From contig CBFIAR010000001.1 in assembly GCA_965660625.1 (NCBI GenBank), positions 186,001-250,000 of the forward strand: a stretch of 64,000 bases of DNA, given 5' to 3'. This document shows, in pieces, positions 55,091 through 64,000 of this stretch. Source of the DNA: Glaciecola sp965660625 (GTDB taxonomy: Bacteria; Pseudomonadota; Gammaproteobacteria; Enterobacterales; Alteromonadaceae). The notes below the pieces were generated by a model that did no database searches, had not been told where the DNA came from, and saw only the letters and a program-made list of their open reading frames with translations. Each line of letters opens with the position of its first letter. Positions within the stretch are counted from its first letter, which is position 1. A program made the translations under genes and the position numbers.

Positions 55091-57205
55091 TTACTCGCCG
55101 TCGCTTGGAGCAGCTGGAGCTGGTTTTTCTAATAGCTCTTTGATACTTAAACGAATACGATTTTGACGATCAATTTCCATGACTTTAACGTCAACCATTT
55201 GGCCTTCTTCAAGGAAGTCGGTGACTTTGTTTACGCGGTCATGAGCAATTTGGCTGATATGAACTAGGCCTTCTTTGCCTGGTAACACTTCAACAAACGC
55301 ACCGAAATCCACGATACGCATAACTTTGCCGTTATACACAGTACCAACTTCAATCTCAGCTGTAACAGCTTTGATGCGGTCAATAGCAATATCAGCTTTC
55401 GCTTTTTCAGTTGCAAAGATTTTAATTGTACCGTCATCTTCAATTTCAATGTTGGTGTCAGAAGCTTCAGTGATCGATCTGATCATCGCGCCACCTTTAC
55501 CAATCACGTCGCGAATTTTGTCTTGATCAACTTTCATTGTGTATATACGCGGAGCGTATTCAGACATTTCTTCACGGTGACCCGAAATTGCAGAATCCAT
55601 TACTTCAAGAATATGCAAACGAGCTTCTTTTGCTTGCTTTAACGCTAACTGCATAATTTCTTGTGTAATACCTTCAATTTTAATGTCCATTTGAAGTGCA
55701 GTAATACCGTTAGTAGTACCCGCAACTTTAAAGTCCATATCACCAAGATGATCTTCATCACCTAAGATGTCAGAAAGCACGACGAAGTTATCGTCAGATT
55801 TAACCAAGCCCATTGCAATACCAGCAACAGAAGCTTTAATTGGAACACCAGCATCCATCAACGCCAATGACGTACCACAAACCGAGGCCATTGAAGATGA
55901 ACCGTTAGATTCAGTGATTTCAGAAACAACACGCACAACATACGGGAATTCTTCTGCAGAAGGCATAACCGCTTGAATGCCGCGTTTTGCAAGACGACCA
56001 TGACCGATTTCACGGCGCTTTGGTGAGCCAACAAAACCAGTTTCGCCTACACAGTATGGAGGGAAGTTGTAATGTAGCATGAAACGGCTAGTTGCCATTC
56101 CACTCAGTTGATCTAGCATCTGTGCATCACGCTCTGTACCTAAAGTAGCAGCAACGATAGCTTGTGTTTCACCACGAGTGAACAATGCAGAACCATGCGT
56201 TCTTGGCAACAAACCGGTCGCTACGTTTAGAGCACGTATCGTATCAGGATCGCGTCCGTCAATGCGCTTTTCGCCAGCAAGAATACGTGAACGTACAACG
56301 TCGCTTTCTAGATCATGTAATAGCTCGCTTGCTTCCTTCGGATCTTGCGCTGGATTAGCTTCAAGAATAGTTTCTAATGCCTTGCTTGTTACAGCAGTGA
56401 TTGCATCTTTACGCACCATTTTATCAGAAATTTGATAAGCTTCAGTCATACCTGCTTGTGCAAGTTCTTTAACTTTTGCTTTCAATTCAGTATTTTCAGC
56501 AGGCGCTGTCCAGCCCCAGCTTTCTGTGCCTACTTCTGCAGCAAACTCTGTGATTGCGTTAATAACAGTTTGAGATTGCTCGTGACCATACATAACAGCA
56601 CCAAGCATGACGTCTTCAGATAATATGTCTGCTTCAGATTCAACCATCAATACTGCGCTTTTAGTACCTGCAACAACCAGATCTAACTGACTCTCTTCCT
56701 GCTCCGATGCACGCGTATTTAAAATGTAACCGCCATCTTTATAACCCACGCGCGCTGCACCGACTGGACCATTGAAGGGCATACCAGAAATTGCTAGTGC
56801 AGCAGAAGTGCCGATTAGAGAAATGATGTCAGTCGGGATTTCTGGGTTAGCAGAAACCACGGTAATAATGATTTGAACTTCATTTTTAAAATCATTTGGA
56901 AATAATGGACGAATTGGACGGTCAATTAAACGTGCGATTAATGTTTCGCTTTCAGAAGGGCGTCCTTCACGTTTGAAAAAGCCACCAGGAATTTTGCCTG
57001 CCGCGTACGCTTTTTCTTGGTAATTAACAGTTAGTGGGAAGAAACCTTGATCCGCTTTAGTTTCTTTTTTACCGACAACTGAAACCAATACAGACGTATC
57101 GTCCATACTTGCCATTACTGCTGCCGTTGCTTGTCTTGCGATTACACCCGTTTCTAGGGTGACAGTATGCTGACCATACTGAAATGTTTTAGTAATAGGA
57201 GTCAC
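55091..57205 (-). CDS. pnp: Polyribonucleotide nucleotidyltransferase (PNPase)
   Basis: 3'-5' phosphorolytic RNase of the degradosome. The 704-residue protein has two RNase PH domains, a KH domain (KIRDVIGKGGAMIRSITE) and an S1 domain (GTVYNGKVMRIVDFGAFVEVLPG). The start is GTG 57205 with AAGGA 7 bases upstream. Unlike in most gammaproteobacteria, rpsO is not upstream: the next gene, 75 bp away, is an NhaR-type regulator. Confidence 0.97.
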   Translation of the reverse strand: MTPITKTFQYGQHTVTLETGVIARQATAAVMASMDDTSVLVSVVGKKETKADQGFFPLTVNYQEKAYAAGKIPGGFFKREGRPSESETLIARLIDRPIRPLFPNDFKNEVQIIITVVSANPEIPTDIISLIGTSAALAISGMPFNGPVGAARVGYKDGGYILNTRASEQEESQLDLVVAGTKSAVLMVESEADILSEDVMLGAVMYGHEQSQTVINAITEFAAEVGTESWGWTAPAENTELKAKVKELAQAGMTEAYQISDKMVRKDAITAVTSKALETILEANPAQDPKEASELLHDLESDVVRSRILAGEKRIDGRDPDTIRALNVATGLLPRTHGSALFTRGETQAIVAATLGTERDAQMLDQLSGMATSRFMLHYNFPPYCVGETGFVGSPKRREIGHGRLAKRGIQAVMPSAEEFPYVVRVVSEITESNGSSSMASVCGTSLALMDAGVPIKASVAGIAMGLVKSDDNFVVLSDILGDEDHLGDMDFKVAGTTNGITALQMDIKIEGITQEIMQLALKQAKEARLHILEVMDSAISGHREEMSEYAPRIYTMKVDQDKIRDVIGKGGAMIRSITEASDTNIEIEDDGTIKIFATEKAKADIAIDRIKAVTAEIEVGTVYNGKVMRIVDFGAFVEVLPGKEGLVHISQIAHDRVNKVTDFLEEGQMVDVKVMEIDRQNRIRLSIKELLEKPAPAAPSDGE

Positions 57206-57280
57206 ACTCTATCCTTTAGTTTATATATGTTTTATGCTTATTATTGCGCGGCATAGTATAGCGATGAAACGCCTCGATTG

Positions 57281-58183
57281 CTATTTAAAAATTATATCTC
57301 TTGCGGAATTGCATACAGCGGCCACAGCGGGATGGGTGACTTTTCTCTCAGCTGAAATGGCATAAAACTTCTGTTTAACATCGCTTAGGCGACCTACAAC
57401 TTCAACTTCAAAGCTGTCACAAACTTCGTCTTCAATAATTGTTGGCATAAAGAAAATGCCAAACCCCGCTTGTCCAAAAGACTTCATCAGTGCGCTGTCA
57501 TCGTACTGCCCTTTTATGATCGGAAAGATGCTGTTATCGTTTGACCATTTATCGAACAACTGTCGAACTGCATACTGCTTGGTTGGCAGTAAAACCGGTG
57601 CTTGATGTAAACATTGAGGAAATTCACCAACTAAATGCTCTTTCACTTTCCTTGTCGCAAAGAATGTTAGGCCAGACTCCCCTAAGTAATGGTTGTAAGC
57701 GCGAATACTCAAGTTGCTAGACAAAGGCGTGTCCGTCAACACCATGTCAACTTCGTGAATAGCTAATTCGCCAAGTATCGTCTCAACCGGCCCTTCCTTG
57801 CAGATCAAACTAACCTCTTTTGATAGTTTTAGGGCTGGCTCAATAATTTTATAAACAATCGTTTTAGGTAATGCACTCGCTGCGCTGATGATAAACTCGG
57901 AGGTTCCAACCAACGGAGCTCCACGAAGCACATCACTGAGCTCTTTACCTAATTCAAATATTTCGTCAGCGTAACGTAAAACCAAACGTCCGGTTTCAGT
58001 TAAGCGCAAGCGACGGCCAACACGATCGAACAGTGGTTGCCCTATTCTTTCCTCGAGCATACTTAATTGGCCACTGATCGTTTGAGGCGTAATAAAGAGT
58101 TTTTCCGCAGCCTTTGCAATACTGCCCTCTGTTGCAACTACCCAAAAGTAGTGAAGGTGCTTGTAATTGAAATTTTCCGACAT
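57281..58183 (-). CDS. nhaR: NhaR-type LysR transcriptional activator
   Basis: A 300-residue LysR regulator whose N-terminus (NYKHLHYFWVVATEGSIAKAAEKLFITPQTISGQL) follows E. coli NhaR closely. NhaR senses sodium and activates the Na+/H+ antiporter gene nhaA and, in E. coli, pga. No nhaA is nearby. The gene occupies the place where rpsO would normally precede pnp. Confidence 0.88.
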   Translation of the reverse strand: MSENFNYKHLHYFWVVATEGSIAKAAEKLFITPQTISGQLSMLEERIGQPLFDRVGRRLRLTETGRLVLRYADEIFELGKELSDVLRGAPLVGTSEFIISAASALPKTIVYKIIEPALKLSKEVSLICKEGPVETILGELAIHEVDMVLTDTPLSSNLSIRAYNHYLGESGLTFFATRKVKEHLVGEFPQCLHQAPVLLPTKQYAVRQLFDKWSNDNSIFPIIKGQYDDSALMKSFGQAGFGIFFMPTIIEDEVCDSFEVEVVGRLSDVKQKFYAISAERKVTHPAVAAVCNSARDIIFK

Positions 58184-58405
58184 TTACACTGTTATTCCTA
58201 GGCTTTTATTTTCTAGCCTCTTATTAATTATTTAAAAATAATTGATTTTTAAGCGATTGAGTCTGACACACGGAGCAATTAAATCAAATGCAATCGCGAA
58301 CGTCAGTTTTTTCGATTCTTTTTTATACATATATACGAATATATTCACTCACTTTAAGTTGCTAATCTTGACATATAGACAGAAAAAACGTTGGTAAGTG
58401 TAAGC

Positions 58406-58732
58406 ATGCAACTCAACATTGTACATCCTGATGTAAAAATAAGTGCATCACAGCTGATATGCTTCAATCAGACACTGCAAATGCAATTGGGTAGATATAC
58501 GCAAATAATTGAAAATGTTAATGCTTTATTTGAGAAAGACGTGGACCAGTTCGGTCAGAAAATAATACGATGTTCGATTGAAATAGAGCTTCTACCCAAC
58601 AGTATTGCCTCTACATCGACTACAGCGACAGCAATTGAAGACGCTTTTTACAATTCCATTAGCAGAGCGAAGCGTCAAATAGACAGGAAAAGACATAACA
58701 AAAATAGGATCTACACAAACACTCGGTTTTAA
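58406..58732 (+). CDS. HPF/RaiA-like (ribosome hibernation factor-like) small protein
   Basis: From ATG 58406 the protein has 108 residues. The beta-alpha-beta layout, a central strand CSIEIELLPN and the last helix AIEDAFYNSISRAKRQIDRK recall the short HPF/RaiA (sigma-54 modulation) fold. The sequence is divergent and lacks the usual DxNGPKGG-type loop. It is not beside rpoN, where the main hpf gene normally lies. A TTG 15 bases earlier could also start it. It lies alone, divergent from nhaR. Confidence 0.55.
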   Translation: MQLNIVHPDVKISASQLICFNQTLQMQLGRYTQIIENVNALFEKDVDQFGQKIIRCSIEIELLPNSIASTSTTATAIEDAFYNSISRAKRQIDRKRHNKNRIYTNTRF

Positions 58733-58798
58733 CCATCAAAGGTCATCAAACAGCGGATGTAAGCAGCTGCTTGATGATTTGATTTAACTTACCTTGCT

Positions 58799-60970
58799 TT
58801 ATCTGACAATTTTCATTTCTTCTATCAGGTTTTCAGCGCCATCGACCTCATCCATAACCCACAGCATAAAGGGGCTACTAACATGGATTGCTCGGTTGTA
58901 TGTTGGATCATAGTCCCAATCACCAATAATTGACTCATATACACCGTCAAACACCAGCCCCACAAACTCACCTCTGGCATTGAGTGTGGGTGATCCTGAA
59001 TTACCGCCAGTGATGTCTAAAGTACTCAAGTAATTGACTGCAACAGAATTGAGTTTGGGATCAGCATAATGACCGTAGCGTTTTGCTTCTATCGCTTCGC
59101 GCAGCTTTGTCGGCAAATCGAATTCATCATCACCCGGAATATACTTGGCCAACATTCCTTCAGTTGTAGTGAAAGGTGTTGCCGTTAAACCATCTTGTGG
59201 GCTATAGCCTTTGACATTGCCATAAGTGATGCGCAAAGTACTATTGGCATCAGCATATACCGCCTCATTGCGCGATTTTTTAAATGCAATCAGGGCTTTC
59301 ATATACTCAGGCCGAACTTGTTGGAGTTTTCCCGACAGTGTCTTACTGAGTTTTTCTTCTTCCATGCTGTAGTCAAATTGGCTAACCGCATATTGAATAA
59401 AAGGGTCATCACTTGCACGCAACTGTTCCTCTGACATTACCATCATAGCAAGGCGTGTATCTAATTCACCCAACTTAGTTGTAGCGTACATTCTGTCGAT
59501 TTTGGCATAGGCTCCAGTCAAGTCCTTATCTGTTATCTCAAAAAATTTGTCAAAACTCGCAATACGTTGCGCTTTCGGCAAGTCGACATATTTAAGTAAA
59601 AAATGTTTAAGAAGGGCTTTATCAATATCAGCTACATAACGCGAGTTTATCGAAGACATCGACTGCTCGTAGCCTTTCAAATCTCGATTTTGATAACCGC
59701 GTTCTCTATCAGCATCTGGTTTTGCTTGCTCATGAGACAAACGAAGAAGGCTTCTGGCCGTCGACATCATGGTGGTTCTGCCCATATAACTCATCAATAG
59801 ATCGCGTTCTTTATTTCTATCAGACTCTTCGATTAATTGATTAAGTACAACTAAACTTGCACCATATTTAGCGTTCATCTGCGCGTCTTCAGCTAGCCAC
59901 CTTGCTAAATCTGTCTCTAAGCGTCCCTTGCGGGCTAACATATCGCCCTTCTTGTAACTCTCTACCATCGAGCCATAGTTCTTAGCATAATTCGCTAAAC
60001 TCGCAATGTTACTAGCATACTTAATGCGCTCGTCACTGTCTGGAGCAGAGTGCTGCTTAATGACATCAATGTACTCTTCTCGGTATAACTTAGCTGTTGG
60101 ATAGGTCCAAGTGAAGTTGCTTTTGACTTCCACGGCGGTTCGATACCGATTAGTGCTGCCCGGATAACCTAAAACCATGACATAATCCCCCTCATCAACG
60201 CCTTTAGCATTCACTTTTAGGAAGGCTTTGTTGCTGTAAGGAATGTTGTCTTCACTGTAATCCGCTGGTTTACCATCTTTGCCAACGTATGCACGGTAAA
60301 AGGCCCAATCACCCGTTTGGCGGGGCCATTGCCAATTATCAGTGTCGCCTCCAAACTTCCCAATACTCGACGGTGGTGCATAAGCTAAGCGTACGTCTCT
60401 GATAGTAAGTAATTTAATTAATACATAACTTGCACCACCATGAAAACTTGAAACCGAACAACGATAATCATCATCCATTTCGCACTCAGCAACGAGCTTT
60501 TTACGATTATTCTCAATGGCTTGATAATAGTCATTACCTGCCAATTCTACAGAGATACCACCGCTAATTTTGGCAGTGACATCGGTTAACGATTCAGTGA
60601 TATATACACGGCTACCGGGTGCTGCAGCTAACTCCTCTTGCTTTGTTTTAGCCACAAAACCATTAGCAAGTAAGTTATTTTTTTCTGAACTATTATGTTG
60701 TATCGAACGATATGCACAGTGATGGTTGGTCACCACTAAGCCTTGATCAGAGATAAAGCTTGCAGTACAACCACCTAGGCTAATGATCGCATTCATTGGG
60801 AACTTTGACAAATCAGACATATCGTCGGGGTTTAGTTGCAGCCCAGCCGATACAAGCTGTTCTTTAATATCCGGGAGTTGATGCGGCTGCCACATACCCT
60901 CGTCGGCTAATGCTGTTCCAAAGGGTGAGACTAATGTCAGTGCACATGCACTGATAATCCACTTTTTCAT
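58799..60970 (-). CDS. S46 family dipeptidyl-peptidase (DPP7/DPP11-like)
   Basis: Exported serine exopeptidase that removes dipeptides from the N-terminus of peptides in the periplasm. The 723-residue protein has a signal peptide ending ALA-DEG, the catalytic His in VVTNHHCAY, the catalytic Asp in FGGDTDNWQWP and the catalytic Ser in DITGGNSGSPTLN. The family is common in marine and protein-degrading bacteria. Whether it prefers hydrophobic (DPP7) or acidic (DPP11) residues cannot be decided here. It is transcribed alone. Confidence 0.93.
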   Translation of the reverse strand: MKKWIISACALTLVSPFGTALADEGMWQPHQLPDIKEQLVSAGLQLNPDDMSDLSKFPMNAIISLGGCTASFISDQGLVVTNHHCAYRSIQHNSSEKNNLLANGFVAKTKQEELAAAPGSRVYITESLTDVTAKISGGISVELAGNDYYQAIENNRKKLVAECEMDDDYRCSVSSFHGGASYVLIKLLTIRDVRLAYAPPSSIGKFGGDTDNWQWPRQTGDWAFYRAYVGKDGKPADYSEDNIPYSNKAFLKVNAKGVDEGDYVMVLGYPGSTNRYRTAVEVKSNFTWTYPTAKLYREEYIDVIKQHSAPDSDERIKYASNIASLANYAKNYGSMVESYKKGDMLARKGRLETDLARWLAEDAQMNAKYGASLVVLNQLIEESDRNKERDLLMSYMGRTTMMSTARSLLRLSHEQAKPDADRERGYQNRDLKGYEQSMSSINSRYVADIDKALLKHFLLKYVDLPKAQRIASFDKFFEITDKDLTGAYAKIDRMYATTKLGELDTRLAMMVMSEEQLRASDDPFIQYAVSQFDYSMEEEKLSKTLSGKLQQVRPEYMKALIAFKKSRNEAVYADANSTLRITYGNVKGYSPQDGLTATPFTTTEGMLAKYIPGDDEFDLPTKLREAIEAKRYGHYADPKLNSVAVNYLSTLDITGGNSGSPTLNARGEFVGLVFDGVYESIIGDWDYDPTYNRAIHVSSPFMLWVMDEVDGAENLIEEMKIVR

Positions 60971-61275
60971 CTTTTTTCCTTGTGTTTAAAACTTGCTTTA
61001 TTGCGCTGTCATTATTTACACAATCTGAACATTATAATACGGGTGATATTATTTTCTAAACATCAACTATCTTTTCAGAGAAGCTCTGACAACCACTATT
61101 TTGTAAGTTTTTCTTAGTGCGCAAGGTTGCATTCATACCTCAACCACCTATTATAGGCCTCTAGACGTCCAAATTAAAAATAATTAAAACACATGATTCA
61201 TATGATATCGCTCGAAAAAGAAATGTAAGCTTATCTTGGCGGATAGAATTGAATCAGTGGAAATGGTGAACAACA
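60971..61275. other. 305-bp gap upstream of the S46 peptidase gene
   Basis: It contains the promoter region of the peptidase gene. A perfect minus-strand TATAAT lies at 61031-61036, with TTAGAA 17 bp upstream (61054-61059). A small inverted repeat TCAGAG-AAG-CTCTGA is at 61075-61089. I see no open frame or RNA gene in the rest. Confidence 0.45.
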
Positions 61276-61470
61276 TTGAATATTAACTATTTAAGACAAC
61301 AATCTAATAAAGATGAGGCTACGGTAAAACATTATTTTTCCGCTTTGATGGCAGACGGTTGCGAGCAGCAATGGGTAGTCAAAGAGTGTCAGAATGAACA
61401 GGATTTTCGCGAGTACTTGCAGTTACACTACCCATTTCATATTTGCCTCTATTGTAAACCAAGTGAATAG
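61276..61470 (+). CDS. Small hypothetical protein, 64 aa
   Basis: An open frame starting at TTG 61276 (a stop lies three codons upstream and no other start is available before codon 25). The product is polar and acidic with a Cys/His-containing tail ending CLYCKPSE. I do not recognise it. Its position next to the tRNA gene, the lack of overlap with other genes and a protein-like composition argue for a real gene, but the start is weak. Confidence 0.45.
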   Translation: MNINYLRQQSNKDEATVKHYFSALMADGCEQQWVVKECQNEQDFREYLQLHYPFHICLYCKPSE

Positions 61471-61506
61471 TCAAATTAACGGTAAGAAATTATATGCACT
61501 AAAAAA

Positions 61507-61529
61507 GGTTAGCACCATCGATGCTAACC
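61507..61529 (-). terminator. Terminator downstream of tRNA-Leu
   Basis: GGTTAGCA and TGCTAACC pair over 8 bp. On the minus strand six T follow. It lies 12 bp after the tRNA 3' end and ends the glmM-tpiA-secG-tRNA unit or the tRNA transcript. Confidence 0.85.
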
Positions 61530-61541
61530 CTTTGTCTTATT

Positions 61542-61626
61542 TGGTGCGGAAAGGGGGACTCGAACCCCCACGACCTAAGTCACCACCCCCTCAAGATGGC
61601 GTGTCTACCAATTCCACCACTTCCGC
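61542..61626 (-). tRNA. leuU: tRNA-Leu (anticodon GAG)
   Basis: An 85-nt class II tRNA with encoded CCA. The 5' arm GCGGAAG pairs with the 3' arm before discriminator A. The D-loop contains AATTGGTAGACACG, the anticodon loop reads TTGAGGG, a long variable arm follows, and the T-arm GGGGGTTCGAGTCCCCC is perfect. It lies just downstream of secG, as leuU does in E. coli. Confidence 0.96.
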
Positions 61627-61669
61627 ATTTTTCTTTTCTTACTTTTCACTCTTTACTAAAAACCGCAGA

Positions 61670-62059
61670 CTAATTTGGAATATCGTCTACTTTCTTGTCT
61701 TCTTCAGTCGCCGCTGGTACATCTGATGCAACTGGTAATTCCGTACTTAGCGTTGGAATCTCTGTACTCAAAGGCGCTTCTACAACAGGCACTTCAAGAT
61801 TATCGAATTCATCTACTTTCTCATTTTTACTCGCAGAAATCGAGCCCAAAAGCAAGCTGATAACAAAAAAACAAGTTGCTAATACGGCAGTCGTTTTTGT
61901 CATGAAATTACCCGAACCTGACGAACCAAAAACAGTATTAGAGCCGCCGGCACCAAACGATGCGCCCATATCAGCGCCTTTACCTTGCTGGATTAAAACA
62001 AAGCCAATCAACAATAATGCAACAACCAAATAACCCACAATCAATACTTGTTCTAACAT
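61670..62059 (-). CDS. secG: Preprotein translocase subunit SecG
   Basis: Accessory membrane subunit of SecYEG. The 129-residue protein has two membrane segments. The conserved part between them is FVLIQQGKGADMGASFGAGGSNTVFGSSGSGNFMTK. A Pro/Thr/Val-rich acidic tail of about 45 residues follows, as in related species. It lies 10 bp after tpiA. Confidence 0.95.
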   Translation of the reverse strand: MLEQVLIVGYLVVALLLIGFVLIQQGKGADMGASFGAGGSNTVFGSSGSGNFMTKTTAVLATCFFVISLLLGSISASKNEKVDEFDNLEVPVVEAPLSTEIPTLSTELPVASDVPAATEEDKKVDDIPN

Positions 62060-62069
62060 TCTTTCCTCT

Positions 62070-62810
62070 CTAACTTGCCGCTTGGCAAATTGTTGTAAAA
62101 TCTTCTATTTTTAAGCTGGCACCACCAATAAGTCCGCCATCTATGTCTGGTTTTGCAAACAACTCTTTCGCGTTTGCAGGATTCACACTGCCTCCATACA
62201 ACAGCCTGACGCTTCCTGCTGCTTTCGGGTCTAACGCGGCTAATTCTTTTCGAATAAACGCATGGACTTCTTGCGCTTGCTCTGGGCTTGCTGTTTTACC
62301 CGTTCCAATTGCCCAGATTGGTTCGTAGGCAATCACTGAATTCTTTATATAATCAGCGCCACATTCTTTGGCCACTGCATCTAACTGCGCTTTTAAAAAC
62401 GCAAATACATTGCCAATCTCTCTTATTTTTAAGGGCTCACCAATACATAAAATCGGGGTGAGGCCTGCCGCAATAGCTGCTTTTACTTTCCTTGCTACCA
62501 CTTCATTCGATTCTGCGTGGCCTTCACGTCGCTCTGAGTGTCCGAGAATAACGTATTTGCATCCAGCTTCCGAAATCATACCTAGGGATATCTCACCGGT
62601 ATGCGCACCAGATGCGAACTCACTTGCATTTTGTGCACCTATGTCAAACTCAGCATGACTGAATTTAGACAAATACACCGCAGGAGGACAGATAACGATA
62701 TCAACCGCAGGGTTTGCGCTTAATTTTACAGAAAAAGCATCAACTAATTCGTTGCTTCCGTTCATTTTCCAATTACCCGCCACAAAAGGTCTTCTTTGGG
62801 AATTTGTCAT
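62070..62810 (-). CDS. tpiA: Triosephosphate isomerase
   Basis: Interconverts dihydroxyacetone phosphate and glyceraldehyde 3-phosphate. From ATG 62810 (GGAG 6 bases upstream) the protein has 246 residues; a GTG at 62828 is the less likely alternative. It has the substrate Asn/Lys in FVAGNWKMNG, His in ILGHSERR, the catalytic Glu in VIAYEPIWAIGTGKTA and the phosphate loop LLYGGSVNP. It lies between glmM and secG, a common gammaproteobacterial order. Confidence 0.96.
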   Translation of the reverse strand: MTNSQRRPFVAGNWKMNGSNELVDAFSVKLSANPAVDIVICPPAVYLSKFSHAEFDIGAQNASEFASGAHTGEISLGMISEAGCKYVILGHSERREGHAESNEVVARKVKAAIAAGLTPILCIGEPLKIREIGNVFAFLKAQLDAVAKECGADYIKNSVIAYEPIWAIGTGKTASPEQAQEVHAFIRKELAALDPKAAGSVRLLYGGSVNPANAKELFAKPDIDGGLIGGASLKIEDFTTICQAAS

Positions 62811-62906
62811 GCTTTCTCCAAAGCCCACTCCAGAGCGGGCGTGATATTAACTAACCACTCACAAATATACAAGTATCAGTTTGTTAAATACGTAATAGTT
62901 GCGTTC

Positions 62907-64000
62907 TTATGATGCTTTTTTAACCACTTCCGCTATTTTCTCAGCCCAGAAGTCACTCAGGCCCTTATCAATCGCTTCAACCATCACCCTAATTAGGGGT
63001 TCAGTGCCGCTTTTTCGCAAAAGAACACGACCTGCGTCACCCATTTCTTCTTCCGCTTGAATAACAATGGCCTTAACTTCATCAGATTCCAGCGGATTTT
63101 TGCTTGCATCCGCAAACTTAACGTTAATAAGCCGCTGCGGAAATCGAGTAAAGCCCGAGTTTAATACGCTTAGTTTCATCTGTGAACGCAACATTGCGGC
63201 AATGACTTGTAGACCAGCAACAATGCCATCACCGGTAGAAGCAAGGCTTAAATTGAGCACATGCCCTGAGTTTTCGCCACCAATTTTCCAGCCTTTTTCA
63301 AGCAGCATTTCCATTACATAGCGATCACCGACATTGGCCCGTGCAAATGGAATACCTAATTTTTCCAGCGCAACTTCCATGCCTAAATTAGACATTTTAG
63401 TTCCTACTACGCCACCTTGCAGTTGGCCGCTCTTCATGGCTTCACGAGCAATAATGAAAATTATTTCATCTCCATCAATCACGTTGCCCTTCTCGTCTAC
63501 CATCATTATTCTGTCGCCATCACCGTCTAACGCGAAGCCGATATCGGCTTTGTGTTCTTTAACTGCATCGACAGCTGCGCGCATAGATGTTGCACCAACC
63601 TGATGATTGATATTTATGCCGTTTGGTGATGTGCCTATCTCAATGACCTCAGCACCCAACTCAGCTAACACGTCAGGTGCAATATGATAAGTTGCACCGT
63701 GAGCACAATCGACCACAATTTTTAGCCCCTTAAGCGACAATTCAGATGGAAAGGTGCCTTTGCAATATTCGATGTAACGTCCAGCTGCATCGTTAATTCG
63801 CGTCGCTTTACCTAATTTATCAGACTCAACACAGACAATGGGCAGCTCAAGTTGTGCTTCAATTGCGAGCTCAATCTTGTCGTCTAATTTGTAACCTGTA
63901 GATGAGAAAAATTTTATACCGTTGTCATAATAAGGGTTGTGCGAAGCACTAATGACAATGCCGGCTTCCGAACGGAAGGTTTTGGTTAAATAAGCAATGG
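62907..64000 (-). CDS. glmM: Phosphoglucosamine mutase (5' end beyond the window)
   Basis: Converts glucosamine 6-phosphate to glucosamine 1-phosphate for peptidoglycan and lipopolysaccharide. The frame is open from 64000 to the stop at 62907. The first visible residues (IAYLTKTFRSEAGIVISASHNPYYDNG) include the phosphoserine loop. The metal loop ALDGDGDRIMMVD, the sugar loop GGENSGHVL and the phosphate loop RKSGTEPLIRVMVE follow. About 80 N-terminal residues lie outside the window. Confidence 0.96.
   Translation of the reverse strand, partial: IAYLTKTFRSEAGIVISASHNPYYDNGIKFFSSTGYKLDDKIELAIEAQLELPIVCVESDKLGKATRINDAAGRYIEYCKGTFPSELSLKGLKIVVDCAHGATYHIAPDVLAELGAEVIEIGTSPNGININHQVGATSMRAAVDAVKEHKADIGFALDGDGDRIMMVDEKGNVIDGDEIIFIIAREAMKSGQLQGGVVGTKMSNLGMEVALEKLGIPFARANVGDRYVMEMLLEKGWKIGGENSGHVLNLSLASTGDGIVAGLQVIAAMLRSQMKLSVLNSGFTRFPQRLINVKFADASKNPLESDEVKAIVIQAEEEMGDAGRVLLRKSGTEPLIRVMVEAIDKGLSDFWAEKIAEVVKKAS

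Noticed and set aside
57206..57280. Search for rpsO or a hidden S15 gene before pnp
   Set aside because: The gap is 75 bp, too small for the 89-codon gene, and no S15-like frame exists elsewhere in the window.

Overview
The window reads as ordinary chromosome of a marine-type gammaproteobacterium, most likely of the order Alteromonadales. That placement is an inference from protein sequence and gene order: sdhCDAB-sucABCD opposite gltA, comEC-msbA-lpxK-(ycaR)-kdsB, smc-zipA-ligA, pnp with nlpI nearby, and glmM-tpiA-secG-tRNA-Leu(GAG). The DNA is moderately AT-rich and genes are densely packed on both strands. I see no rRNA, CRISPR array, prophage or intact insertion sequence.

Layout. 1-2.4 kb: the end of a TPR protein gene, an SGNH-hydrolase/TPR protein and a GGCT-fold protein. 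2.4-3.1 kb: a gene graveyard holding a decayed BrnT/BrnA toxin-antitoxin pair, a strong hairpin and a possible tyrosine-recombinase tail. 3.1-10.8 kb: a starch/pullulan locus, with a TonB-dependent receptor followed by a very large lipoprotein pullulanase, under a LacI/MalR-type palindromic operator. 11-23 kb: TCA cycle genes sucDCBA and sdhBADC (minus strand) and gltA (plus). 23.5-32 kb: GDP-mannose genes (manB, manC), pirin plus glutathionyl-hydroquinone reductase, tcdA, a DedA-like protein, a LysR regulator and small unknowns. 32.3-35 kb: a DUF4397-type lipoprotein gene broken by two in-frame stop codons, downstream of a perfect CpxR-type box, and a TPR protein of uncertain start. 35-43.8 kb: rimO, then the lipid A/Kdo genes kdsB, ycaR, lpxK, msbA and comEC, and a DUF2062 gene. 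43.9-51.9 kb: ligA, zipA, smc and cysZ. 51.9-61.5 kb: a Sel1-repeat protein fused to a putative zinc metallopeptidase domain, nlpI, DUF1244, pnp, nhaR, an orphan HPF/RaiA-like gene, an S46 peptidase and a small unknown. 61.5-64 kb: tRNA-Leu, secG, tpiA and the 5'-truncated (by the window edge) glmM.

How the genes work together. The sdh/suc/gltA block encodes the 2-oxoglutarate-to-fumarate part of the TCA cycle plus citrate synthase. The receptor and pullulanase would cleave branched alpha-glucans at the cell surface and import the oligosaccharides. ComEC, MsbA, LpxK, YcaR and KdsB form the conserved envelope/competence group. Smc, ZipA and LigA serve chromosome segregation, division and replication.

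I did not find a convincing new multi-gene system. The items most worth a second look are the two-stop lipoprotein gene with its upstream CpxR-like repeats, the BrnT/BrnA relic, the Sel1-metallopeptidase fusion, the orphan HPF-like gene, and the absence of the usual rimP-nusA-infB-rbfA-truB-rpsO block between tRNA-Leu(GAG) and pnp.
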